Positions 17,343 through 27,843 are shown, counted from the stretch's first letter. The stretch is DNA of 64,000 nucleotides from Streptomyces sp. JJ66 (GCF_019303495.1 NZ_JAEVFI010000009.1:1-64000), one strand, 5' to 3'. Made by a program: numbers and translations. Notes: a model not told the origin generated them from the letters alone.

Positions 17343-17422
17343 CTCTTGGGGTTCTTGGCTCTGGGTTCTTGGGGTCCGGTCCCCGGCGACGTGCTCCGTT
17401 TCTCCCGCGCGTGCGGGGAACC

Positions 17423-18784
17423 TCACATTCCGGCGATCAGCTTCTCCACTCGCTCGTCCACCGAGCGGAACGGGTCCTTGCACAGCACGGTGCGCTGCGC
17501 CTGGTCGTTGAGCTTGAGGTGTACCCAGTCCACGGTGAAGTCGCGGCGCTGTTCCTGGGCGCGGCGGATGAAGTCGCCGCGCAGCCGGGCCCGGGTGGTC
17601 TGCGGCGGCACCGACTTGCCCTCGAAGATCTTCAGGTCGTCGCAGATCCGCTTGGCCTGGCCGTTGCGCTCCAGCAGGTAGTACAGGCCGCGCCTGCGGT
17701 GGATGTCGTGGTAGGCGAGATCTATCTGCGCGATGCGCGGGTGGGACATGGTGATGTTGTTCTTGGCCCGGTAGCGCTCCAGGAGCTGGTACTTCATCAC
17801 CCAGTCGATCTCGGTACCGACCCGGTCCAGGTCCTGCTCCCGCACGGCCTGGAGGGTGCGGCCCCACAGCTCCAGGACCTGTTCGACGACGCCGGTGCGG
17901 ATGCCGCGCCGGTCACAGAAGTCGGCCGCCTTGTCGAAGTACTCCTGCTGGATCTCCAGCGCGGACGCCTCCCGGCCGCTGGCCAAGCGGACCTTGCGCT
18001 GCCCGGTGGTGTCGTGGCTGACCTCGCGGATCGCCCGGATCGGGTTCTCCAGGGTGAGATCGCGCATGACGGTGCCTGCCTCGATCATGCGCAGCACCAG
18101 GTCGGTGGCGCCGACCTTCAGCAGCATCGTCGTCTCGGACATGTTGGAGTCCCCGACGATGACGTGCAGGCGGCGGTAGCGCTCGGCGTCCGCGTGCGGC
18201 TCGTCGCGGGTGTTGATGATCGGCCGCGAGCGCGTCGTCGCCGAGCTGACGCCCTCCCAGATGTGCTCGGCCCGCTGGCTGACGCAGTAGACCGCGCCGC
18301 GCGGCGTCTGCAGCACCTTTCCGGCGCCGCAGACCAGCTGACGGGTGACGAGGAAGGGGATCAGGACATCCGCCAGGCGGGAGAACTCCCCGTGCCGCGC
18401 CACCAGATAGTTCTCGTGACAGCCGTAGGAGTTGCCCGCCGAGTCGGTGTTGTTCTTGAACAGGTAGACGTCGCCGGCGATGCCCTCCTCGTGCAGCCGG
18501 CGCTCGGCGTCCACGAGCAGCCCCTCAAGGATGCGCTCGCCGGACTTGTCGTGGGTGACCAGCTCGACCACGTTGTCGCACTCGGGAGTCGCGTACTCCG
18601 GGTGCGAGCCGACGTCGAGGTAGAGCCTGGCGCCGTTGCGGAGGAAGACGTTGCTGCTGCGTCCCCAGGACACGACACGGCGGAAGAGGTACCGCGCCAC
18701 CTCGTCAGGAGACAGCCGCCGCTGCCCCCGGAACGTACATGTGACGCCGTACTCGTTCTCCAGCCCGAAGATTCGGCGATCCAT
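17423..18784 (-). CDS. pafA: Pup--protein ligase PafA
   Basis: A 453-aa carboxylate-amine ligase of the glutamine-synthetase superfamily that joins the C-terminal Glu of Pup to target lysines. Key residues are present: Glu9 in GLENEYG and catalytic Asp57 in [15 protein letters not shown], plus [15 protein letters not shown] and the [14 protein letters not shown] nucleotide-binding region. The ATG at 18784 opens with the invariant [13 protein letters not shown]. It works with Dop, Pup, Arc and PrcAB encoded 3-8 kb away. It lies 9 bp downstream of the MFS gene stop. Confidence 0.97.
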   Translation of the reverse strand: MDRRIFGLENEYGVTCTFRGQRRLSPDEVARYLFRRVVSWGRSSNVFLRNGARLYLDVGSHPEYATPECDNVVELVTHDKSGERILEGLLVDAERRLHEEGIAGDVYLFKNNTDSAGNSYGCHENYLVARHGEFSRLADVLIPFLVTRQLVCGAGKVLQTPRGAVYCVSQRAEHIWEGVSSATTRSRPIINTRDEPHADAERYRRLHVIVGDSNMSETTMLLKVGATDLVLRMIEAGTVMRDLTLENPIRAIREVSHDTTGQRKVRLASGREASALEIQQEYFDKAADFCDRRGIRTGVVEQVLELWGRTLQAVREQDLDRVGTEIDWVMKYQLLERYRAKNNITMSHPRIAQIDLAYHDIHRRRGLYYLLERNGQAKRICDDLKIFEGKSVPPQTTRARLRGDFIRRAQEQRRDFTVDWVHLKLNDQAQRTVLCKDPFRSVDERVEKLIAGM

Positions 18785-18793
18785 GCATGAACA

Positions 18794-20068
18794 TTACGCC
18801 TGATGACCGGTTCTGAAACCGGCTTCACCCGCACCACCTCGATCAATTTCCGTGCGTGGCGCGACGGTGACGGGCTTGGCCGGCCGCACCCGGGGGTCCG
18901 CCATCGCCCGCCGGGTCAGCAGCAGGACGAGCAGCGCGGCGAACCCGGCGGCGGCGGGGACGAGGAAACCGGCCGCCGGGCCGCCCCGTTCGATGGCCGG
19001 TCCGACCACGGCCGTACCCAGTGCCGCGCCGACCCCGAAGACGGTCACCAGCCAGGAGAACGCCTCGGTGACGGTGCCGCGCGGGGCGTGCCGGTCCACC
19101 ACGACGAACGCACAGGTGAGCGCAGGGGCGAGGAACAGCCCGGCGAGACAGGCGAGCACCGTCATCGGCACCGGAGCGGGCACCAGCGCCAGCGGCAGGT
19201 AGCCGAGGGCGAGCAGCGCGATCAGCAGCCGCAGCCGGGACTCGGGCGCGCCGGGCCAGGTGCGGGCGCCGTAGGCCAGGCCGCCCACCAGGGCGCCGAA
19301 TCCGATGCCCGACATGATCAGCGCGTACACCAGGTCACCGCCGTTGCCGTCGTCGGAGTAGGCCACCGCGGCCACCGTGATGGAGCCGAGCGCGACGCCG
19401 ACGAACAGGAAGCAGCCGAGCAGCGAGAGCAGGCCCGGCGAGCGCAGGGCACCCAGCCAGTGCGCTTCGCGCGGCGCGCTGCGCCAGGTCCGTGACGGCG
19501 CGGAGACCACCACGGACAGCGCGCCCAGCACTCCGAGGGCGTTGATGGCCAGCAGGGCGCCCGCCTCCGACCACACCGCGACGGCCAGCGTCACCAGCAG
19601 CGGGCCGACGGTGAACATCACTTCCTGGGCCACCGAGTCCAGCGCGTAGGCCCGGTGCACCCGGTCCTGGCGCTTCAGCACGCTCGGCCACAGGGCGCGC
19701 AGCCCACCCTCCAGCGGCGGGGTGGCCAGACCGGCGACCAGCACGGCGGCGGCGGCGAGCGGCAGCGGGTCGATACCGACGGCGGCGAAGGCGGCCATGC
19801 CCAGGGCGGAGACCACCGCGGCGGGCAGCATCACCCGCGGCTGCCCGAACAGGTCCACGGCACGGCCCAGCACGGGTTGCCCGACGGCTGTGGCCAGGCC
19901 GTAGACGGTCGCCAGCACACCGGCGAGCGTGTAGCTGGCGCCTTCGGCGCGGGCGAAGAGCACGATGGCGATGTGGGCGGTGGCGTTCGGCAGGCGGCCT
20001 ACCAGCGTTCCGGCCAGGAGCCGCGCGGCGTGTCTGGCCCGGAGCAGTTCGGCGTAGCCCGTCGCCAT
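18794..20068 (-). CDS. MFS transporter
   Basis: A 424-aa major-facilitator-type permease with about 12 hydrophobic helices. The usual MFS loop GRAVDLFGQPRV follows helix 2. Its substrate is not deducible; family resemblance is to drug or sugar efflux permeases. ATG 20068 has AAGGGG upstream. It is divergent from a LacI-type gene with two TACGTA half-sites between them, so that regulator probably controls it. Confidence 0.88.
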   Translation of the reverse strand: MATGYAELLRARHAARLLAGTLVGRLPNATAHIAIVLFARAEGASYTLAGVLATVYGLATAVGQPVLGRAVDLFGQPRVMLPAAVVSALGMAAFAAVGIDPLPLAAAAVLVAGLATPPLEGGLRALWPSVLKRQDRVHRAYALDSVAQEVMFTVGPLLVTLAVAVWSEAGALLAINALGVLGALSVVVSAPSRTWRSAPREAHWLGALRSPGLLSLLGCFLFVGVALGSITVAAVAYSDDGNGGDLVYALIMSGIGFGALVGGLAYGARTWPGAPESRLRLLIALLALGYLPLALVPAPVPMTVLACLAGLFLAPALTCAFVVVDRHAPRGTVTEAFSWLVTVFGVGAALGTAVVGPAIERGGPAAGFLVPAAAGFAALLVLLLTRRAMADPRVRPAKPVTVAPRTEIDRGGAGEAGFRTGHQA

Positions 20069-20094
20069 GCGCGACCCCTTCAGCTGATCAGTTT

Positions 20095-20121
20095 TACGTA
20101 TAACCTGCGCCAGCATACGTA
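20095..20121. promoter_or_regulatory. Paired TACGTA operator between MFS and LacI genes
   Basis: The palindrome TACGTA occurs at 20095-20100 and 20116-20121, 21 bp apart (two helical turns), in the 100-bp divergent intergenic region. A -10-like TATAAC at 20099-20104 on the plus strand overlaps the first copy. LacI-type dimers bind such CG-centred palindromes, so this is the likely operator for both genes. Confidence 0.5.
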
Positions 20122-20168
20122 CCATGTCCGCTGTCCGCGCGTCCATGCCGACGGGAGAGCACACCGCC

Positions 20169-21185
20169 GTGGCCCCTGCACCATCCCGGCCCACCAGCCG
20201 CGACGTGGCACGCGCCGCCGGGGTCTCCCAGGCGACCGTCTCGCTGGTGCTGCGCGACAAGTGGCACGGCCGGGTCTCCCCCGGTACCGCCGAGACCGTG
20301 CGCGCCGCCGCCCGCGACCTGGGCTACCGGCCGAACATCGCCGCCCGCGACCTGCGTCTGGGCCGCCGCCGTACCGCACTGCTCGTCGTGCCCGCGCTCA
20401 CCAACGAGTTCTTCGCCCGCGTCTATACCGGCGCGGCCCAGGCCGCCGCGCAACGCGACGTCGGCGTGGTGCTCTACCCCTCCCCGGAGGGGCTGGGGCC
20501 CGCCCGCGACCCGTTCGAGTCGGCGCGCGCCACGCTGGACGGCGTCATCGCCTCCTCCATGGCCGCCGACGCCCTCACCGCCCTGCACGACGGCAGCCTG
20601 CCGCTGGTCATGCTCGACAGCAGCCCCGTGGACACGCCCGCGGCCGCCACCGTCAACCTCGACCTCGCCGACGGCATGCGCCAGGTCGTCCGCCACCTGC
20701 TGGCACTCGGCCACCGCCACCTCGCCCACCTCACCGCAGGCGTGGACAGCTGGACGTTCGCCCTGCGCGCCCGGGCACTGGACGCGGCGCTGGAGGGGGC
20801 CACCGGAGTGCGGCTGACGCGGGCACCGGCCGACGAGCTGAGCGTCACCGGCGGCCTGCGCACCGCCGAGTGCCTGCTGACCGGCTCGCCCCGGCCCAGC
20901 GCGCTCATCTGCGACGACGACCTGCTGGCCGCGGGCGCGTGCAAGGCGGCGCGGCGGCTGGGGCTGCGCGTGCCTCAGGAGGTGTCCGTCACCGGCTTCG
21001 ACGACCTGTCGCTGGCCACGGCGGTGGAGCCGGAACTGACCACGGTGCGGCTCGCGGCGGAGGACTTCGGTGCCGCGGGCATGCGGGCGCTGCTGGCCGT
21101 CCTGGACGGCCGCGACCCCGACACGACACCGCTGCCGGTACAGCTGCTGACCCGCGCCTCAACGTGCCTGGCACCCCAGCGTTAG
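20169..21185 (+). CDS. LacI-family transcription regulator
   Basis: A 338-aa LacI/GalR repressor. The N-terminal HTH reads SRDVARAAGVSQATVSLVL with hinge helix YRPNIAARDLR, followed by a periplasmic-binding-like sensor domain (LVVPALTNEFFARV, FDDLSLATAVEPELTTVRL). GTG 20169 is preferred since GGAGAG lies 9 nt upstream and the HTH follows closely; the ATG at 20124 would add 15 residues. It probably autoregulates and represses the divergent MFS gene via the TACGTA pair. The effector, usually a sugar, is unknown. Confidence 0.9.
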   Translation: MAPAPSRPTSRDVARAAGVSQATVSLVLRDKWHGRVSPGTAETVRAAARDLGYRPNIAARDLRLGRRRTALLVVPALTNEFFARVYTGAAQAAAQRDVGVVLYPSPEGLGPARDPFESARATLDGVIASSMAADALTALHDGSLPLVMLDSSPVDTPAAATVNLDLADGMRQVVRHLLALGHRHLAHLTAGVDSWTFALRARALDAALEGATGVRLTRAPADELSVTGGLRTAECLLTGSPRPSALICDDDLLAAGACKAARRLGLRVPQEVSVTGFDDLSLATAVEPELTTVRLAAEDFGAAGMRALLAVLDGRDPDTTPLPVQLLTRASTCLAPQR

Positions 21186-21328
21186 CGGTGCTGCCCACGG
21201 GCGGCCAGAGCGCGCCGAACCGGACGCGGCGGGCGGCGCCGGGGCAGGCGCGCGGCCCGGGTACGCGGTGGCCCCGGCGCGGCGTTACCCCCCTGCCGGA
21301 GCCACCGCGAGCGGTGAGCGGCGCGCTG

Positions 21329-22129
21329 TCACGCCTCCGCGCCCGGCCCGGACGAACCGGACGCGTCGTCGCTGGCGTCGGAGGCGTCGTCGGACGCCGG
21401 GGTTTTCGCGGCCGGGGCCGAGGTGGCCGGGGGCTGCTCCAGCAGGCGGGCCAGGTGGGTACCCAGGAGGCGCTTGAACTTGCGCTGCTGCCCACGCGTG
21501 CGGTCCAGCACCGCCACCTCCAGCTGGTCGGCCGTGAGCGTGCGTTCGCCGTTGCCGGTGTCCCGGCCGAGCGCCTCGACGGCCAGCCGCAGCGCCTCGC
21601 CGAGCGTCATGTCGTCACGCTGGCGCTGATCGAGGTAGCTGCCGATCTGGTCGGAGTTGCCGCCCACCGCCACCGAGCCGTGCTCATCGACGATCGAGCC
21701 GTCGTGCGGCAGGCGGTAGATCTGGTCCTCCGCCCGCTCCGCGCCCACCTCGGCGACGATCAGCTCCACCTCGTACGGCTTCTCGCCGGCGCTGGAGAAG
21801 ATCGTCCCGAGCGTCTGCGCGTAGACGTTGGCCAGGCCGCGGGCGGTGACGTCCTCGCGGTGGTAGGTGTAACCGCGCAGGTCGGCGTAGCGGACGCCGC
21901 CGATGCGCAGGTTCTCGAACTCGTTGTACTTGCCGACCGCCGCGAACGCGATGCGGTCGTAGATCTCGCTGACCTTGTGCAGGGAGCGGGAGGGGTTCTC
22001 CGCGACGAACATGATGCCGTCGGCGTATTGCAGCACTACCACGCTGCGGCCGCGCGCGATGCCCTTGCGGGCGTACTCGGCGCGGTCGGCCATGGCCTGC
22101 TGGGGTGAGACATAGAACGGCGTGGACAC
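21329..22129 (-). CDS. prcA: 20S proteasome alpha subunit
   Basis: A 266-aa alpha subunit. The N-terminal [22 protein letters not shown] is the gate and first helix, followed by the typical Ntn fold ([40 protein letters not shown]). It lacks a catalytic Thr, as expected. The last 40 residues are a low-complexity Ser/Asp/Ala tail. GTG 22129 is preferred over ATG 22141 because the family begins at VSTPFYVSP. It is 37 bp after prcB, with which it forms the 28-mer core gated by Arc. A regulatory role of the long tail is not known. Confidence 0.96.
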   Translation of the reverse strand: MSTPFYVSPQQAMADRAEYARKGIARGRSVVVLQYADGIMFVAENPSRSLHKVSEIYDRIAFAAVGKYNEFENLRIGGVRYADLRGYTYHREDVTARGLANVYAQTLGTIFSSAGEKPYEVELIVAEVGAERAEDQIYRLPHDGSIVDEHGSVAVGGNSDQIGSYLDQRQRDDMTLGEALRLAVEALGRDTGNGERTLTADQLEVAVLDRTRGQQRKFKRLLGTHLARLLEQPPATSAPAAKTPASDDASDASDDASGSSGPGAEA

Positions 22130-22166
22130 CGGCGTTCCCATTCCTTCCTGGGGCTCAGACCTGGCT

Positions 22167-23012
22167 TCAGACGACCGGGGCCTGCGGCCCGTCGGGGTGC
22201 TGGAGGCGGCCCTGGTGGATCGCCTGGGCGATGTCGGAGACGTCGGCCTCTGTCAGCCGCCGGTATCCCTCGTCGTTGATCACGGCGACCACTGGATAGA
22301 TGCGCCGGACCAGGTCCGGGCCGCCGGTGGCGGAGTCGTCGTCGGCGGCGTCGTAAAGTGCCTGCACGGCGACGGTGGTGGCCTGCTCCTCGCTGAGGTC
22401 CGCGCGGTGCAGCTTCTTCAGCGAACCCCGGGCGAACACCGAGCCCGAGCCGACAGCGGCGAAGCCCAGCTCCTCGGACCGGCCCCCGGTGATGTCGTAG
22501 GAGTAGATGCGGCCCTTCTCCCGCTCCGGGTCAAACCCGGCGAACAGCGGCACCACGGCCAGGCCCTGCATGGCCATGCCGAGGTTGCCGCGGATCATCG
22601 TGGACAGCCGGTTCGCCTTGCCCTCCAGGGACAGCTGGGCGCCTTCGATCTTCTCGAAGTGCTCCAGCTCCAGCTGGAAGAGTTTGACCATCTCTACGGC
22701 CAGCCCCGCGGTGCCCGCGATACCCACCGCCGAGTACTCGTCGGCGGGGAAGACCTTCTCGATGTCGCGCTGCGCGATCATGTTGCCCATCGTGGCGCGG
22801 CGGTCACCGGCGAGCACCACGCCGCCGGGGTAGGTGGCCGCGACGATGGTGGTGCCGTGCGGCGCCTCCAGTGCCCCCTTCACCGGCGGCAGCGGGCGGT
22901 GGCCCGGCAGCTGGTCCGGCGCGTGCGCCGCCAGGAAGTCCATGAAAGAGGACGAGCCCGGCGTCAGGAAGGCAGCCGGCAGACGCCCGGTGCTACGAGT
23001 GTTGGCTTCCAC
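22167..23012 (-). CDS. prcB: 20S proteasome beta subunit (catalytic)
   Basis: A 281-aa precursor with a 53-residue propeptide ending HG before Thr54, the N-terminal nucleophile after autocleavage ([11 protein letters not shown]). Catalytic Lys and Asp are in the GDRRATMGN and later segments of the Ntn fold. GTG 23012 has GGAAGGAAACGC upstream. Its first 49 bp overlap the 3' end of the frameshifted endonuclease VII-like gene, read in a different frame. The product degrades pupylated proteins in the mature core particle. Confidence 0.96.
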   Translation of the reverse strand: MEANTRSTGRLPAAFLTPGSSSFMDFLAAHAPDQLPGHRPLPPVKGALEAPHGTTIVAATYPGGVVLAGDRRATMGNMIAQRDIEKVFPADEYSAVGIAGTAGLAVEMVKLFQLELEHFEKIEGAQLSLEGKANRLSTMIRGNLGMAMQGLAVVPLFAGFDPEREKGRIYSYDITGGRSEELGFAAVGSGSVFARGSLKKLHRADLSEEQATTVAVQALYDAADDDSATGGPDLVRRIYPVVAVINDEGYRRLTEADVSDIAQAIHQGRLQHPDGPQAPVV

Positions 23013-23195
23013 GCGTTTCCTTCCGGATAGGCGATCGCCCCGGCGCGGGACGCCGGGAACATCTCTGAACGTGCCAAGTGCCGCGTCGCGGTTGAAGCAC
23101 AGCACTCCCCGGACCTTACCCGTCTGATGATCGTGGTCCACAGGTCCGGGACCGGCGGCCAGGCAGAACGGGCACAAGGCCCGCTGCTTGGCCAC
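22964..23195 (-). pseudogene. Frameshifted endonuclease VII-like gene
   Basis: From GTG 23195 the frame encodes a zinc/HNH-type core (CPFC, then [23 protein letters not shown]) like recombination endonuclease VII. The family's CFNC becomes CFNR, losing a zinc cysteine. The expected last helix [19 protein letters not shown] and end VCRLPS-stop (22964) lie in the next frame. Removing one C from the CCCC run at 23038-23041 would restore one frame. The 3' end overlaps prcB. The N-terminus may extend to about 23280. Such a gene commonly precedes prcB in Streptomyces by my recollection. A sequencing error in the homopolymer is possible, but the lost cysteine supports real decay. Confidence 0.65.
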
Positions 23196-23395
23196 CTCCC
23201 GTCCCGCTCCGTGTCGGTGATGCTTCGGGTGGGTCGCGGCTGCCCCCCGCCAGCCGCGTGCCTGGACATGCCGGGCATCGCGTGGCCAAGCTGCCCCGAC
23301 GCACCCGCTCACCCGCGAAGTTCTCGCGACCTCAGGTCCACTGACACCGAGTGCGGCTCCTTCCCGGCGCCCCACCCCACCTCGAAGGGCTGGCC

Positions 23396-23614
23396 CTACT
23401 GGCCGCCCTTTTGCACAAAACTCTTCACGAACTCCTCGGCGTTCTCCTCCAGGACGTCGTCAATCTCGTCCAGGACCGCGTCAACGTCTTCCGAGAGCGC
23501 TTCCTGGCGCTCCTTGAGGTCCTCCGAAGCCTGCGCTTCCGCTGCCTGCTCCTCGGTCTCCTCCGTCGTCCGCGTGGCCTTCTGCTGCCCGCCGCCGGTG
23601 TCCTTGGTAGCCAT
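23396..23614 (-). CDS. pup: Prokaryotic ubiquitin-like protein Pup
   Basis: A 72-aa intrinsically disordered tag, rich in Glu, Gln and Asp, ending in GGQ. The C-terminal Gln must be deamidated to Glu by Dop before PafA attaches it to lysines. The helical Arc-binding region is [23 protein letters not shown] 23614 follows GAGGTG closely and gives [14 protein letters not shown] 23623 would add three residues. It lies 150 bp downstream of dop, with a -10-like TAGGGT at 23652-23657. Confidence 0.97.
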   Translation of the reverse strand: MATKDTGGGQQKATRTTEETEEQAAEAQASEDLKERQEALSEDVDAVLDEIDDVLEENAEEFVKSFVQKGGQ

Positions 23615-23764
23615 GCACCTCACCCCGCTCCGATTCGACGTTCAAGATCAGACCCTACTCCCCGGGACTGACTTCAGCCCCGCAGTCGCTATAACGCCCG
23701 GGAACCACCTCGGTCATTCCCCGGAAAGCGACAGGTTTACCGCTGGTCCGTGGCCGGGCACAGA

Positions 23765-25276
23765 TCAGTGGCCGGACAGCGCCCGCACCAGGTCCTCGGC
23801 CGAACGGCACCGGTCCAGCAGGTCCTGCACGTGCTGCCGCGTGCCCCGCAGGGGTTCCAGCGTGGGCACTCGCTGCAGGGAGTCCCGGCCCGGCAGGTCG
23901 AAGATCACCGAGTCCCAGGAGGCCGCGGCCACGTCGTCGGCGTACTGCTCCAGGCAGCGGCCACGGAAGTACGCCCGGGTGTCCTCCGGCGGCTTGTGCT
24001 CGGCTTCCCGGACGTCCGCCTCCTTAAGCAGGCGCGTCATCTTGCCCCGGGCCGCCAGACGGTTGTAGAGGCCCTTGTCCGGCCGCACGTCGGCGTACTG
24101 GAGATCCACCAGGTGCAGCCGCGCGGCGTCCCAGTCCAGGCCGTCACGACGCCGGTAGCCCTCCAGGATCTCCCGCTTGGCGACCCAGTCCAGCTCCCCG
24201 GACAGGCTCATCGGGTCGCGCTCCAGCCGGGTGAGCACGTCTTCCCACCGGGTGAGGACGTCGGCGGTCTGTTCGTCGGCGTCCGCGCCGTACCGCTCCT
24301 CGACGTACTTGCGGGCCAGTTCGTAGTACTCCATCTGGAGCTGTACCGCGGTGAGGGTCCGGCCGCTGCGGAGTGTGACCAGGTGACGCAGCTCCGGGTC
24401 GTGGCTGACCTGGTGCAGCGTGCGCACCGGCTGCTCGACCGCGAGATCGACGGCGATGAACCCGTCCTCGATCATGGAGAGCACCAGCGAGGTGGTGCCG
24501 AGCTTGAGGTAGGTGGAGACCTCCGACAGGTTGGCGTCCCCGATGATCACGTGCAGCCTGCGGTACTTCTCGGCGTCGCAGTGCGGCTCGTCGCGGGTGT
24601 TGATGATCGGCCGCTTGAGGGTGGTCTCCAGACCCACCTCGACCTCGAAGTAGTCCGCGCGCTGGCTGATCTGGAAGCCGTGCTCACCGCCGTCCTGGCC
24701 CAGCCCCACCCGCCCGGCACCGGTGATCACCTGGCGGGAGACGAAGAAGGGCGTCAGGTGGCGCACGATGTCGGAGAACGGGGTCTCCCGCGTCATGAGG
24801 TAGTTCTCGTGCGTGCCGTAGGACGCGCCCTTGTTGTCGGTGTTGTTCTTGTACAGGTGGATGGGCTGGGCGCCGGGAACCTCGGCGGCGCGTTCGGCCG
24901 CCGCGGCCATGATCCGCTCCCCCGCCTTGTCCCACAGCACCGCGTCGCGCGGATTGGTGACTTCGGGCGCGCTGTACTCGGGGTGGGCGTGATCGACGTA
25001 GAGCCGGGCGCCGTTGGTGAGAATGACGTTGGCTAGGCCGATGTCCTCGTCGGTGAGCTGGCTGGCGTCGGCGGCCTCCCGGGCGAGGTCGAAGCCGCGC
25101 GCGTCCCGCAGGGGGTTCTCCTCCTCGAAGTCCCAGCGGGCGCGGCGCGCCCGGTGCATCGCCGCCGCGTAGGCGTTGACGACCTGGGACGAGGTGAGCA
25201 TGGCATTGGCGTTGGGGTGCCCGGGGACGGAGATCCCGTATTCCGTCTCGATGCCCATCACGCGCCGTACGGTCAT
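23765..25276 (-). CDS. dop: Pup deamidase/depupylase Dop
   Basis: A 503-aa PafA homologue that deamidates the C-terminal Gln of Pup and also removes Pup from substrates. Conserved Glu10 (MGIETEYG) and the key Asp95 in [15 protein letters not shown] are present. The Dop-specific insert after residue 40 (the Dop loop, [21 protein letters not shown]) separates it from PafA. ATG 25276 has AGGAGGGCCGC upstream. The arc terminator hairpin lies upstream, so dop may have its own promoter in the 231-bp gap. Confidence 0.97.
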   Translation of the reverse strand: MTVRRVMGIETEYGISVPGHPNANAMLTSSQVVNAYAAAMHRARRARWDFEEENPLRDARGFDLAREAADASQLTDEDIGLANVILTNGARLYVDHAHPEYSAPEVTNPRDAVLWDKAGERIMAAAAERAAEVPGAQPIHLYKNNTDNKGASYGTHENYLMTRETPFSDIVRHLTPFFVSRQVITGAGRVGLGQDGGEHGFQISQRADYFEVEVGLETTLKRPIINTRDEPHCDAEKYRRLHVIIGDANLSEVSTYLKLGTTSLVLSMIEDGFIAVDLAVEQPVRTLHQVSHDPELRHLVTLRSGRTLTAVQLQMEYYELARKYVEERYGADADEQTADVLTRWEDVLTRLERDPMSLSGELDWVAKREILEGYRRRDGLDWDAARLHLVDLQYADVRPDKGLYNRLAARGKMTRLLKEADVREAEHKPPEDTRAYFRGRCLEQYADDVAAASWDSVIFDLPGRDSLQRVPTLEPLRGTRQHVQDLLDRCRSAEDLVRALSGH

Positions 25277-25449
25277 GCGGCCCTCCTAGCCCGGGCGCCG
25301 GCCGTCGCCCGGCCGACGCTCACGTCCCGCTCGCGCATCCGCCCGTATGCGGTACCCGCCGCACTGCGCCTGGCGTCAGTAGCCCCGAGCCTAGAGGGAC
25401 GCCGGGGCGGGCGGGAGCCCGCATCGGGGCGGATGGGAGTCACACGTCG

Positions 25450-25495
25450 AAAAACGGCCCGGCTGCGGCGGCCCGCGCGGGGCTGCCGCAGCCGG
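25450..25495 (-). terminator. Intrinsic terminator downstream of arc
   Basis: A perfect 11-bp stem, CCGGCTGCGGC at 25459-25469 with GCCGCAGCCGG at 25485-25495, is followed on the minus strand by GGCCGTTTTTCG. A stem plus T5 tract just 12 bp after the arc stop is a strong Rho-independent terminator. Confidence 0.8.
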
Positions 25496-25507
25496 ACGGT
25501 GTCGTCA

Positions 25508-27274
25508 CTACAGGTACTGACCGGTGTTGGCCACCGTGTCGATGGAGCGCCCGGTGTCCGCGCCCTGCTTGCCGGTGACGAGGGTGCGGATGAACACGAT
25601 CCGCTCGCCCTTCTTGCCGGAGATGCGGGCCCAGTCGTCCGGGTTGGTGGTGTTGGGGAGGTCCTCGTTCTCCTTGAACTCGTCCACGCAGGCGGCGAGC
25701 AGGTGGGAGACGCGCAGGCCCTTCTGGCCGTGGTCGAGGAAGGCCTTGATGGCCATCTTCTTCGCCCGGTCCACGATGTTCTGGATCATGGCGCCGGAGT
25801 TGAAGTCCTTGAAGTACAGCACTTCCTTGTCACCGTTGGCGTAGGTGACCTCCAGGAAGCGGTTCTCCTCGGACTCCGCGTACATCTGCTCCACGACCGA
25901 CTGGATCATGCCCGCCACCGCCGCCTTGGCGTCGCCGCCGTGCTCGGCCAGGTCGTCGGTGTGGATGGGCAGAGTGGAGGTGAGGTACTTGGAGAAGATG
26001 TCCTTGGCCGCCTCGGCGTCCGGACGCTCGATCTTGATCTTCACGTCCAGTCGGCCCGGGCGCAGGATCGCCGGGTCGATCATGTCCTCGCGGTTGGAGG
26101 CACCGATGACGATGACGTTCTCCAGGCCCTCCACGCCGTCGATCTCGGAGAGCAGCTGCGGGACGATGGTGTTCTCCACGTCCGAGCTGACGCCGGAGCC
26201 ACGGGTGCGGAACAGCGAGTCCATCTCGTCGAAGAAGACGATGACGGGCGTGCCCTCACCGGCCTTCTCCCGCGCCCGCTGGAAGACCAGGCGGATGTGC
26301 CGCTCGGTCTCGCCCACGTACTTGTTCAGCAGCTCCGGGCCCTTGATGTTGAGGAAGAAGCTCTTGCCCGCGGGCCTGCCGGTGACCTCGGCGACCTTCT
26401 TGGCCAGCGAGTTCGCCACCGCCTTGGCGATGAGCGTCTTGCCGCAGCCGGGCGGGCCGTAGAGCAGGACGCCCTTGGGCGGGCGCAGCTCGTGCTCCCT
26501 GAACAGGTCGGGGTGAAGGTAGGGCAGCTCGACCGCGTCCCGGATCAGCTCGATCTGGCCGCCCAGACCGCCGATCTTGGTGTAGTCGATGTCCGGCACC
26601 TCTTCGAGGACCAGCTCCTCGACCTCGCTCTTGGGCACGACCTCGTAGACGTAGCCCGAGCGGGTCTCCAGCAGCAGGGCGTCCCCGGCGCGCAGCGTGG
26701 TCCGCATCAGCGGCTCGGCGAGCCGCACCACCCGCTCCTCGTCGGTGTGCCCCACGACCAGGGCCCGCTCGCCGTCCTCCAGGACCTCCTTGAGCGTGAC
26801 GATGTCCCCGGCGCGCTCGAATTCCATGGCCTCGACCACGTTGAGCGCCTCGTTGAGCATGACCTCCTGGCCGCGCCGCAGGTCACCGAGCTCGACACTG
26901 GGGCTGACGTTCACCCGCAGCTTGCGGCCGCCGGTGAAGATGTCGGCCGTGTCGTCCTCGTTGGCGTGGAGGAACACGCCGAAACCGGCCGGCGGCTGGG
27001 CGAGCCGGTCCACCTCTTCCTTCAGCGCTACGATCTGGTCACGCGCCTCACGGAGCGTGCTCGCCAGGCGTTCGTTCTGTGCGGAGACGCCGGCCAGGTT
27101 CGTCTGGAGCTCGACGATCCGCTCCTCGAGAATCCGAGTGTGCCGCGGAGAGTCGGCGAGCTTGCGGCGCAGGACGGCGATTTCCTGCTCAAGATAGGCG
27201 ACCTGACCGGCCGGGTCTTCCGATCCCCGGCCCAGCCGGGAGCCGCGGTTGATGTCGTCGTCGTGGGCTGCCAC
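25508..27274 (-). CDS. arc: Proteasome-associated AAA ATPase Arc/Mpa
   Basis: A 588-aa AAA protein. A coiled coil at about 20-92 recruits Pup; two OB folds at about 95-225 follow; the AAA domain carries Walker A GPPGCGKT at 273-280, Walker B VFFDEMDS near 347 and an arginine-finger region. The C-terminus ends GQYL, the Gln-Tyr-Leu motif that docks on the alpha ring to open the gate. GTG 27274 has AGAGGAGG 8 nt upstream; GTG 27283 would be too close to that site. It unfolds pupylated proteins into PrcAB. Confidence 0.97.
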   Translation of the reverse strand: MAAHDDDINRGSRLGRGSEDPAGQVAYLEQEIAVLRRKLADSPRHTRILEERIVELQTNLAGVSAQNERLASTLREARDQIVALKEEVDRLAQPPAGFGVFLHANEDDTADIFTGGRKLRVNVSPSVELGDLRRGQEVMLNEALNVVEAMEFERAGDIVTLKEVLEDGERALVVGHTDEERVVRLAEPLMRTTLRAGDALLLETRSGYVYEVVPKSEVEELVLEEVPDIDYTKIGGLGGQIELIRDAVELPYLHPDLFREHELRPPKGVLLYGPPGCGKTLIAKAVANSLAKKVAEVTGRPAGKSFFLNIKGPELLNKYVGETERHIRLVFQRAREKAGEGTPVIVFFDEMDSLFRTRGSGVSSDVENTIVPQLLSEIDGVEGLENVIVIGASNREDMIDPAILRPGRLDVKIKIERPDAEAAKDIFSKYLTSTLPIHTDDLAEHGGDAKAAVAGMIQSVVEQMYAESEENRFLEVTYANGDKEVLYFKDFNSGAMIQNIVDRAKKMAIKAFLDHGQKGLRVSHLLAACVDEFKENEDLPNTTNPDDWARISGKKGERIVFIRTLVTGKQGADTGRSIDTVANTGQYL

Positions 27275-27324
27275 GGTCCTCACCTCCTCTGGGGGGAGCT
27301 GGACGCTTCCTGACCCTACCTGTG

Positions 27325-27350
27325 GATCTCGGGGTTGAAACCCCTAGATC
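27325..27350. promoter_or_regulatory. 26-bp inverted repeat in the arc upstream region
   Basis: GATCT at 27325-27329 and GGGGTT at 27331-27336 mirror AACCCC at 27339-27344 and AGATC at 27346-27350, with one mismatch and a GA centre. It lies just upstream of a -10-like TAGGGT (27313-27318, minus strand) before arc, the right place for an operator. The binding protein is unknown. Confidence 0.5.
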
Positions 27351-27518
27351 ACCATCACGGCCAGAGTGTGTCCGATCTTCACCCTTGCGCACTCCCTCAC
27401 GCCAGGGAGATACCCACCCGCCAAACATCGCCCTGGCCACGGCGATAGGGTCGGAGGGGTCAACGCCCGTCAGGGCTGGCGCCCGTGAGACTCACGCACG
27501 CAGGATGGGGCAGGCGAG

Positions 27519-27842
27519 ATGACCGTGCAGCACACCACGCAGAACGCTGCGGAGCACGCCATGGAGACCAGCGAGCTGGAGGTCTGGATCGACCAGGACC
27601 TCTGCACCGGTGACGGCATCTGCGCCCAGTACGCCCCGGAAGTCTTCGAGCTGGATATCGACGGCCTGGCCTATGTGAAGGGCGAGGACGACGAGCTGCG
27701 CACCGAGGCGGGGGCCACCGTCCCGGTCCCGCTGCCGCTGCTGCGCGACGTGGCGGATTCGGCCAGGGAGTGCCCCGGGGAGTGCATCCACGTGCGCCGC
27801 GTGGACGACGGCGCCGAGGTCTACGGCCCGGACGCGGCCTGA
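27519..27842 (+). CDS. Ferredoxin, 3Fe-4S type
   Basis: A 107-aa small acidic ferredoxin. Cluster ligands are Cys29-x5-Cys35 in CTGDGIC, with Asp32 where a 4Fe-4S ferredoxin would have its second cysteine, and a distal Cys in ECPGECI (Cys85, Cys89). This pattern fits the single-cluster 3Fe-4S ferredoxins that feed electrons to cytochromes P450. No P450 or reductase is adjacent. ATG 27519 has GGGGCAGGCGAG upstream. Only one base separates its stop from that of the convergent secreted protein. Divergent from arc. Confidence 0.88.
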   Translation: MTVQHTTQNAAEHAMETSELEVWIDQDLCTGDGICAQYAPEVFELDIDGLAYVKGEDDELRTEAGATVPVPLPLLRDVADSARECPGECIHVRRVDDGAEVYGPDAA

Positions 27843-27843
27843 G

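Noticed and set aside
17346-17380. GGGTTCTTGG direct repeats after pafA
   Set aside because: Short, imperfect and without a clear role; left out of the features.
22167-23375. A long prcB with an N-terminal nuclease fusion
   Set aside because: The frame continues upstream by chance of a frameshift; prcB has its own ribosome site at 23012 and a normal propeptide length.
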